Shown piece by piece: positions 57,218 through 64,000 of a stretch of DNA of 64,000 nt. The notes below the pieces were generated by a model that saw only the letters and a list, made by a program, of their open reading frames with translations, was not told where the DNA came from and made no database searches. The stretch spans positions 1,116,001 to 1,180,000 of the forward strand of contig NZ_LN879468.1 in NCBI RefSeq assembly GCF_001403635.1, in the 5' to 3' direction. Position numbers and translations under genes: made by a program. This stretch comes from Clostridium massiliamazoniense (lineage in GTDB: Bacteria; Bacillota; Clostridia; Clostridiales; Clostridiaceae). Each line of letters starts with the position of its first letter. The first letter of the stretch is position 1.

Positions 57218-58916
57218 CTAAGTACCTCTTTCATCTATATATATAAACTTACCCTTATGATAAAGTCTTTTTTCTTTTTTTAGCAAGTCAATTATATCAT
57301 ATTTATTTTTCTTTAACATTACAAAGGAATTCTCTATTTTTTTATTTAAAACTAAATGTATTTCTTCATCTATTTTTATAATCTCTTCTTTTTTTATTTC
57401 CTTTACATCTCCAACAGAGTAATTCTTCTTTATTTCCTCAATAAAATATTCATTATCACTAGCTGTAAAAGCTTCTTTGTAAAAACCCTTTTTTATTATA
57501 ATTCCGTTGTTCCAATTGCTCTTAAAAACTGATATTGTAGTTCCAAAATTAAAATTTCCTATAATTATTCCTAAAAAAATAAAGTATCCAAGCTCCTTAA
57601 ATTTAAATTTACTAACATTCATATAATGCATGTAAAAGCAAATAATCATTAAAGAATATCCTACAAAGGCAACTAGATTTAAATATAACATAGGCATAGC
57701 AAGATAATTTAAAAATTCTATCAAAATACTATAAATCCCTAAAATACTATTTATTAAAACCAATAAAAAACTTATATTTAAAGAAAATATAAAAGTAAAG
57801 AAAAGAAATATCCCCAAAGGTAGCATTATTGATATAATAGGTGTTAAAACTAAAGAACCTAATAAAAAATTTAAAGAAAAACTTCCAAAAACAATTATCA
57901 TATATGGAAACACAAAAAATTGAGCTGAAATACTTAAAGAAATACTTTCTCTTATAATCTTAGGTAATCTATAAAATCCTCTACTAAAAAAATTTATATA
58001 ATAACAAAATTCCAGCAGTGGCTAAATAACTTAAATGGAAACCAACATCTACTATGTTTATAGGCTTAATTATAAGCAATATTAATGCTGAAAAGCCCAA
58101 AGCACTTATATTATCATATTTCTTAAATACTGTAGTAGAAAGTGATAAACAACTTATCATAAGAAATGCTCTAATGGCCGATGCTGTCATTCCCGTTAAT
58201 ATAACATAAGAGAAAGCTACTACTAATGCTATATTATTATTTAAAATCTTTTTTATAATTTGATGAATTATAGCTATATGAAATCCTGATATACAAATCA
58301 AATGTATAACACCTAAAGTTTTAAATTTTTCCTTCTCTTCTTTTTCTAAAAATTCCTTATTTCCAAAAGTTAAAGCTGTTATTACTGCACTATGCTCTTT
58401 CCTTATATATTTATTTAAATATTCATTATAAGCTTTTGGTATAGAGCGTAATTTATAAATCCAATCATATTTTACATCTATTATTTCATAAACAAATAAA
58501 TCCCCTACAATTGCCTTGTCTAAATCTATGCTTCTTTTAAACTTTCCCTTAAATTTAATCACTTCATTTTTTTCAAAGTTATTTTCCTTAGAATTTATAT
58601 AAACTTTCCTTCCATTTAAAGTTCCTAGAGAATATTTAGAATATACCTCTTCAACTCTAGCTTCATAGAAACCATATTTATTTCCAACTAAATTAAAATA
58701 AGCAAAGATAGAAATATAACCTAAAATAAAAAAACATAATAGTATTTTAAAATATTTTAATTCATAAAAAAAATATATATATATAACAAAGAGTGCAGTA
58801 ATTACCACTGCACTCAGTTGATTTTGATTCCAAAATAGATATGTAACTATGCCAATTATAGTCCCCATTAGTATATGTAATATAGGCTTATTTATCAAAA
58901 TCTTTGGTACATTCAT
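57218..58916 (-). pseudogene. comEC: comEC/rec2, frameshifted and lacking the metallo-beta-lactamase domain
   Basis: The 5' frame (57984-58916, 310 aa) has the N-terminal DUF4131/OB part and the competence core HLICISGFHIAI. It runs into a stop at a seven-A run (57986-57992 on the plus strand). Removing one base restores the frame through SRGFYRLPKIIRESISLSIS into the 3' frame (57218-57913), which holds the remaining membrane helices. After these the protein ends within about 100 soluble residues. The usual LDVGQGD metallo-beta-lactamase domain is missing. ComEC is the DNA uptake channel, so uptake by this copy is doubtful. Sequencing error or slippage remains possible for the shift, but not for the missing domain. 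Confidence 0.75.
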
Positions 58917-58920
58917 TTAA

Positions 58921-61149
58921 TCACCTCAACTTTAATACTTCCCACTTATAGGAAATAAATTCACCTATATCTAAGATTTTTCTTTCAACCTTCTCATAAT
59001 TTATTATTAATAAAGAAAATAAAATTGGAAGAAATAAAAAATTAAATAAAAGAATACCATATCTTAATGAAACCTTTAATATTAATTCTAAAAATAAGAC
59101 TACTATAGCCTCACCAATTAATATATTTTTTGTTAAAATTAAAGTTTTCCCTAAGTTATACTTATGTTTCTTACAATTATCATATAAGTATATAATGTTT
59201 TTTAATATGTTATCTCCTATACTTACAGTGCTTAAGGTTTTAATAAGTGCTGCAACATTATTTCCCTTAGCTATACTAACATCTGATAATAAAACTGATG
59301 GTATATGAGATAAATTTTCTCCTGTAGAGCATACTCTATATTTATTTTCTACAAAAATTTCTATAATTTTATTTCTTATATCAGGATTAATTCTACAAAA
59401 TACTTTAACTCTTGATAAAACTTCTATAATTTCTTCTTTTCCTAAAGATAATAGCTCAACTCCTGAAATAACTTCTGACATATTATTAACTAATCCAACA
59501 TCTTTCCCTATTCTATAAGCAGTGATTTTATTATCATCAGTAAATAAAATAGGTACTATATTTCTTTTTTTAATTTCATCTATTATTTCTTCAACATTTT
59601 CTTTCTTTGGATTTTCATAACCTATAAGACCAACAAAAACTAAATTACTCTCTATATTTTCATCCTCTGTAGGTTCATAATTAAAACTTCTATAAGCAAA
59701 AGCTTCTGTAACATAGCCTGTATTTTCAAAATTGAAATCTATTTTTTTAATAGTTTCAATCATTTCATTGTCTAAAGTCTTCTCTACTCCATCTATCATT
59801 ATATAAGATGACCTTGCTAAAATCTCGTCTAATGCCCCTCTAACATTTGCTCTATAATTTTTATTCACTTTATTTACTGTTGTTTTTATTCCTTTATATC
59901 CATCATTAACAACTTCAAATATTCTTTTATTTTTTGCTTCCATAGATGATTTAAACACACCATTTTCCGAAGCAAACTTAAGAGTTGCTCCTTCCTTTAA
60001 ATCTCCACTATAACTCTCTGTAACTTTATTATACTTAGAGTTATTGCAAAGAACAGCTATGGACATAATCCTTTCATTATTAATTTCATTGGTATTAATT
60101 TTTCCTTTTTCATTAATTTCATTATTTGTATAAATAGCCTTAACATTCATTTTTTCTTCTGTAATTGCAGCTAATTTATCAACAAATAAAACATTTATAT
60201 TATCAAAGGTTTTCAAATATTCTTCTTTTAAATCACTTATTCCTTTTCTTTTAAAACTTTCTATATTCCTCTTTACAGTCAAAAATTTAAACATATCTAA
60301 GAAGTTAAGAGTTCCAATTATAAATAAAGAGTATATTCCTAAATTTTTAACATTTTCAACCTTTACTATGTAATAAGTAAAAAGAATAATTAAACTTAAG
60401 GTTATACCATAAATATTAAATTTTTTCTTAAACTCATTTATTTTATTATCAGCTATTGGTGATTTTTTATTATATAAATCAAAATATTTAACAATATTGC
60501 CTAGCTTAGTGTTACTTCCAATAGAAACTACTATGCCTCTCCCCTCACCAGAAACTATTCTAGTTCCCCTAAAGGCCATGTTATAAACTTCCTTTAAAGA
60601 ATTTATTTCTCCATCAATTCTTGCTGAGTTTTTTAAACTTATAAATTCTTCTCCTAAAACATTTCTTTCATTTATCTTTAAATTCTCTGCTTCAATAATT
60701 CTTATATCAGCTGGAACAAGATTTCCACTCTTTAATAAAACAATATCTCCTATAACGAGATCCTCTGCTTTTATAAAATCTCTTATGCCACCTCTCATTA
60801 CCCAAACATCTGTGTAATTTAAATTATTAATAGCATCTATTTCAGCTAATTTTTTCTTTTTATTTTTAAAAAAAATATATACCTTAAATACTAATAATAT
60901 AAATAATAAAATTCCTTCCATATAAGCCCTTAAAAATATTAAAGCACCTATTATAAAAATAACTAAAAAAGAGATTTCTTCTAAGATAAGCTTAAAATTA
61001 GACTTTTCTGACTTTCCTTTTAAATTTAAATTATTCTTTCCAGAAGTTTTCATACTAATTTCTAATTGCTTAAAAGATAAACCTCGTTTTGAATCGCTAT
61101 TAAGAACTTCAACAATTCTACTCCAACTTAAATTGTACCACCTATTCAT
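58921..61149 (-). CDS. Degenerate P-type ATPase-like protein (742 aa)
   Basis: The layout is that of a P2-type cation ATPase: N-domain entry (WSRIVEVLNSDSKRGLS), helices at about 60-95, A-domain (SGNLVPADIRIIEAENL), P/N domains and C-terminal helices. The catalytic motifs are changed: TGES is LGEE (165-168), the PEGLP helix reads NFLDMFKFL, DKTGT is DKLAA (Asp324 kept), TGD is TDD, DPP is ENP and GDGxND is GENLSHIP. Transport driven by phosphorylation is therefore unlikely. The frame is fully open over 2.2 kb, which suggests selection for another role. comEC starts 4 bp behind it. Confidence 0.8.
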   Translation of the reverse strand: MNRWYNLSWSRIVEVLNSDSKRGLSFKQLEISMKTSGKNNLNLKGKSEKSNFKLILEEISFLVIFIIGALIFLRAYMEGILLFILLVFKVYIFFKNKKKKLAEIDAINNLNYTDVWVMRGGIRDFIKAEDLVIGDIVLLKSGNLVPADIRIIEAENLKINERNVLGEEFISLKNSARIDGEINSLKEVYNMAFRGTRIVSGEGRGIVVSIGSNTKLGNIVKYFDLYNKKSPIADNKINEFKKKFNIYGITLSLIILFTYYIVKVENVKNLGIYSLFIIGTLNFLDMFKFLTVKRNIESFKRKGISDLKEEYLKTFDNINVLFVDKLAAITEEKMNVKAIYTNNEINEKGKINTNEINNERIMSIAVLCNNSKYNKVTESYSGDLKEGATLKFASENGVFKSSMEAKNKRIFEVVNDGYKGIKTTVNKVNKNYRANVRGALDEILARSSYIMIDGVEKTLDNEMIETIKKIDFNFENTGYVTEAFAYRSFNYEPTEDENIESNLVFVGLIGYENPKKENVEEIIDEIKKRNIVPILFTDDNKITAYRIGKDVGLVNNMSEVISGVELLSLGKEEIIEVLSRVKVFCRINPDIRNKIIEIFVENKYRVCSTGENLSHIPSVLLSDVSIAKGNNVAALIKTLSTVSIGDNILKNIIYLYDNCKKHKYNLGKTLILTKNILIGEAIVVLFLELILKVSLRYGILLFNFLFLPILFSLLIINYEKVERKILDIGEFISYKWEVLKLR

Positions 61150-61348
61150 TCTTGTCCATCATTCCCCCATATTATTTTCAACCAACGCCTTATTCTAAAA
61201 TTTTAAATAATCAAAAAAATTATATTACTTTTTTCTATGCATGTCATCATATTTTATGGAATTATGACTAAAAATTAACTTTTAGTATGAAAAAGCTATG
61301 ATTCTATAAAATTAACCCTTGAATTTACATTATTCTTCTTCTAATAAA

Positions 61349-61436
61349 AAAAGCTATACAGATACAAATAATATATCTATATAGCTATGTAAAATATAGA
61401 GGGGATGTATCCTTAAGTTTGATACATCCCCATCTC
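61349..61436. repeat. Palindromic intergenic element, copy E (remnant, about 90 bp)
   Basis: AGCTATACAGATAC and ATATCTATATAGCT remain of the outer arms. The GGGGATGTATC/GATACATCCCC hairpin starts 10 bp from the polysaccharide deacetylase stop. The second end hairpin is absent. Confidence 0.65.
61391..61431 (-). terminator. Terminator of the polysaccharide deacetylase gene
   Basis: GGGGATGTATC pairs perfectly with GATACATCCCC on the minus strand and is followed by TCTATATTTTAC. Confidence 0.8.
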
Positions 61437-61441
61437 TTTTT

Positions 61442-62509
61442 TTATTGTCCTTGATTTGAATCAGTTGTTGTTTTTACTGGTAAATTTTCAAAAGAACTAG
61501 CTGGTGCATTTTCTATTACTTTAAATGCATAACCATGATCTTTGAAATATTTTATTATATCTGGTAAAGCTTTCACTGTATCACTCTTTGCAGGAGCATC
61601 ATGCATTAATATAATAACATGATTTTCTTTTGATGCAGCTCTTGTTACATTTGCCACCATTTTTGATACTGACATTTGACTAGTTGTTTCTGCATCTCCA
61701 GTCTCTGCATCCCAATCTATAGCTGTTATATGAGCTTTATCTAAAGCTTCATTAAAGCTTTCTAAATTAGGGTCTTTATAATAAGTTCTAGACATATATC
61801 CACCTGGTAGTCTTAAAACTCTAGTATTAAAGTTAGGTCCTAATATAGCATCAAATAGAGCATTTGTTTCATCTACTTGATTTATAAATTCAGTAGGATT
61901 TACTTTATTACCTGGATATAATTGTTTTAATTCATGGTTATATGTGTGATTTCCTATAGCATTTCCATCAGCAATTTCTTCTCTTAATACTTGTTGTAAC
62001 TTAGGATTATTCTTTAAGTTATTTCCTATTGTAAAGAAAGTTCCATGTACTCCATTCTCCTTTAATATATTTAATATTTTAGGAGTATTATTAACGCTTG
62101 GACCATCATCAAAAGTTAAGAATACTTCTTTGTTTGTATCCTTTGAATTTCCTGCTATCATTTGAGCTACTTCATTGGCTGGAACAGCATAAGCCTGTGC
62201 AGACTCTATAATATTCTCGCCTTTAACTATTTCATCTGGGTTATAACCTGCATATGGTGGTGTTATAGTACCTAAATCATATTTTTTACTATTTTGAGTA
62301 GTAGCATTATTGTTACTTGTAGTTTTTTGAGTAGATTGAGTAGTTTTTTGAGTATTAGAACTACTTTGTTGTACTACCTTATTATCTTTCTCTGTTTTTG
62401 TAATCCAAAATCCAAATCCAGCTATTATTATAAGTATAACAACTAAAATTGAAAGTCTTCTTACAACGTACTTGTTGTTGTTTCTTTTGTTTCTTTCTAA
62501 TCTGTTCAT
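61442..62509 (-). CDS. Membrane-anchored polysaccharide deacetylase
   Basis: This 355-aa protein has one N-terminal helix (residues 18-36, LSILVVILIIIAGFGFW). A 45-residue linker of Thr, Ser, Gln and Asn with repeated TQKTT follows. The NodB domain comes next, with LTFDDGPS (catalytic Asp pair), GNHTYNHE (metal His), LRLPGGY, IDWDAETGD and ILMHDAP. It deacetylates surface GlcNAc or MurNAc, outside the membrane. The family includes PgdA and PdaA; the membrane anchor and linker favour a wall-modifying PgdA-like role. It lies between the spoIIA operon and the P-type ATPase-like gene. Confidence 0.9.
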   Translation of the reverse strand: MNRLERNKRNNNKYVVRRLSILVVILIIIAGFGFWITKTEKDNKVVQQSSSNTQKTTQSTQKTTSNNNATTQNSKKYDLGTITPPYAGYNPDEIVKGENIIESAQAYAVPANEVAQMIAGNSKDTNKEVFLTFDDGPSVNNTPKILNILKENGVHGTFFTIGNNLKNNPKLQQVLREEIADGNAIGNHTYNHELKQLYPGNKVNPTEFINQVDETNALFDAILGPNFNTRVLRLPGGYMSRTYYKDPNLESFNEALDKAHITAIDWDAETGDAETTSQMSVSKMVANVTRAASKENHVIILMHDAPAKSDTVKALPDIIKYFKDHGYAFKVIENAPASSFENLPVKTTTDSNQGQ

Positions 62510-63053
62510 CTACTTGCCTTTCATCTTTGAGTTAGTATTTTTTAATTATTTATAAAATGACCTTTAATTCAAAATCAAATTTTAATTAAATCCCTAAATC
62601 TATTATGATTAATTTTAGTCAAATTAATCTCTTCACCAAAGTTAAAAATCCGACTCTAAATTTCGGCCTATTTAATCTAATATATATTAATATTTATCTC
62701 ATGAGTAGCATCCATAAATACTCTAATTTTCTATAAATTAGATATAAATAAACTCATATTCTTAAATAAACTTTAACTATTGCATATATAATTATAAAAT
62801 CAAAAAAATAATAAAGGTAACATATTAAAGACAAAAAGTTTTAAAATTTTGTGAACATTTACGGGGTTATTTTTAAAACTTCACTTAATCAGCCTATATT
62901 CTCATATTCTATTTTTTTCATCTAACTATATATACCAGTTAATACTTTAATCCCCTTTATAAAAACTTAAAATTAACATTTTATTAATATTTTAATTTAA
63001 ATATCTTTTCCCTTTAATTATATATTTACGATATGCTTCCACAGGTTTACTTA
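62510..63053. other. 540-bp AT-rich intergenic region
   Basis: No gene is seen between the deacetylase and sigF. It holds the deacetylase promoter and probably the end of the spoIIA transcript, but no clear terminator stands out. Short patches such as TTTACGGGGTTATTTTT have no recognised partner. Confidence 0.4.
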
Positions 63054-63803
63054 TTATTCTTTTAATTTATCTTTTATATTTACTAATATTTTTTTCTCTA
63101 TACGTGATACTTGAACTTGACTTATTCCAAGTAACTTAGCTACTTCACTCTGTGTTTTATCTTTAAAATATCTAAGAACAATTATTTTTCTTGATTTAGA
63201 ATCTAAATCTCTAATAGCTTCCTTTAATGCAATTTTTTCTATCATATCCTCTTGTTCATCAGAGTCCTCACTTATCTTATCTATAAGTAATATTGGTGAT
63301 CCTTCATCTTGATGAATAGTATCATGTAAATAACTCATATTATTCACTGATTCTAAAGCTAATAAAATTTCTTCTTTATCAACACCAACATAATTAGCTA
63401 ATTCGTCTATAGTTGGTTCCCTTCCTAATTCTTTTAATAAAATTTCCTTTTGAAAATGAAGCTTTTGGGCTAAAACCTTTAAATTTCTACTTACTTTTAT
63501 AATACCATCATCACGTAAAAACCTCTTAATTTCTCCTAAAATCATTGGTACTGCATAAGTAGAAAACTTAACATCATAGGAAGAGTCAAAATTATTTATT
63601 GCTTTTACAAGCCCCATACATCCTAATTGGAATATATCTTCATATTCATAGCCTCTATTTAAAAACTTTTTGCATAATGATGAAACTAAAGGGGTATTTA
63701 TTTCAACAAGGGTATTCATAGCCTCTTTGTCCCCTTTTTTAGCTAATTCAACTAAGAGCTTATTGTCATTATAGCCATATTTTTTTATATTAGATGTATT
63801 CAT
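63054..63803 (-). CDS. sigF: Sporulation sigma factor SigF
   Basis: This 249-aa forespore sigma factor has region 2 (DIFQLGCMGLVKAINNFD, KFSTYAVPMILGEIKRFLRDD, in part), region 3 (LGREPTIDELANYVGVD) and region 4 HTH (LGISQVQVSRIEKKIL). The order spoIIAB-sigF and the GGTGAT ribosome site directly after the spoIIAB stop support SigF rather than SigG. It is held inactive by SpoIIAB until SpoIIAA is dephosphorylated. Confidence 0.95.
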   Translation of the reverse strand: MNTSNIKKYGYNDNKLLVELAKKGDKEAMNTLVEINTPLVSSLCKKFLNRGYEYEDIFQLGCMGLVKAINNFDSSYDVKFSTYAVPMILGEIKRFLRDDGIIKVSRNLKVLAQKLHFQKEILLKELGREPTIDELANYVGVDKEEILLALESVNNMSYLHDTIHQDEGSPILLIDKISEDSDEQEDMIEKIALKEAIRDLDSKSRKIIVLRYFKDKTQSEVAKLLGISQVQVSRIEKKILVNIKDKLKE

Positions 63804-63813
63804 AATCTATCAC

Positions 63814-64000
63814 CTATTCCAAAGTGCTAAATTTTTTTTTCATAATCACTTTAGTACCTTTATGTTTTTCACTTCTAACATCAATTTCATCCATAAAGCT
63901 CTCCATAACAGTAAACCCCATCCCAGATCTCTCAAGTTCTGGTTTAGATGTATACAATGGTTCTCTTGCCTCTTCAATATTATCTATACCAACACCATTA
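63814..64000 (-). CDS. spoIIAB: Anti-sigma F factor SpoIIAB, 3' part
   Basis: Only the last 61 residues are inside the window. They read [20 protein letters not shown], with the end of the ATP-lid region, then [16 protein letters not shown] and a basic tail KVIMKKKF. This is the GHKL ATPase core of SpoIIAB. It stops 10 bases before sigF. The start and the spoIIAA gene lie beyond the right edge. Confidence 0.95.
   Translation of the reverse strand, partial: NGVGIDNIEEAREPLYTSKPELERSGMGFTVMESFMDEIDVRSEKHKGTKVIMKKKFSTLE

Overview
The window is a 64-kb piece of chromosome from a very AT-rich, endospore-forming Firmicute. The gene content (sigF/spoIIAB, gpr, two spoIIP, yqfC/yqfD, a cotS-like gene, pyruvate phosphate dikinase, a B-type RNase P RNA) points to Clostridium sensu stricto. 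My best guess is C. perfringens or a close relative, judged from remembered gene order and protein sequence, not from a search. Most genes are on the minus strand, start with strong AGGAGG/GGTG ribosome sites, and often use TTG or GTG starts. There is no prophage, CRISPR array or resistance island.

Layout. 0.2-10.3 kb: a mini-kinase, tRNA-Leu(GAG), slt-coaE-polA, glsA, a second mini-kinase, an M29 aminopeptidase, an orphan 412-aa protein and a 78-aa protein. 10.3-15.1 kb: a chemoreceptor, a glycine/alanine:Na+ symporter behind a tandem glycine riboswitch, a 2-hydroxyacid dehydrogenase and a DUF1653 protein. 15.1-17.1 kb: a complete IS607-type element (serine recombinase plus TnpB). 17.2-20.4 kb: a protein with twin zinc-type motifs, rnpB, a small membrane protein, and a preQ1-riboswitch-controlled pair (ECF S-component plus radical SAM enzyme) that looks like queuosine salvage. 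20.4-25.1 kb: the macromolecular-synthesis operon dnaG-rpoD, then trmK-nif3. 25.5-30.4 kb: cotS-like gene, ppdK and its ccpN-like regulator. 30.6-38.2 kb: DUF4342-recO-era-cdd-dgkA/PAP2-ybeY-yqfF-yqfD-yqfC. 38.5-49.4 kb: yqeY-rpsU-hinT-mtaB-rsmE-prmA and dnaJ-dnaK-grpE-hrcA with a CIRCE operator, then hemW. 49.6-64 kb: a 41-aa gene, lepA, a small membrane protein, duplicated spoIIP, gpr, rpsT, holA, a broken comEC, a catalytically decayed P-type ATPase, a polysaccharide deacetylase, sigF and the end of spoIIAB.

Themes. Sporulation genes are spread over the window. Two regulatory RNAs (glycine and preQ1) sense small metabolites. A family of palindromic intergenic elements, each with a hairpin at both ends, sits directly behind stop codons with a constant polarity. 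The most unusual protein-coding stretch is comEC plus the degenerate P-type ATPase: comEC is split by a 7-A run and lacks its metallo-beta-lactamase domain, and the adjacent full-length ATPase has lost nearly every catalytic motif while keeping an open frame.

All functional calls are from reading the translations and from family knowledge; no database search was run.
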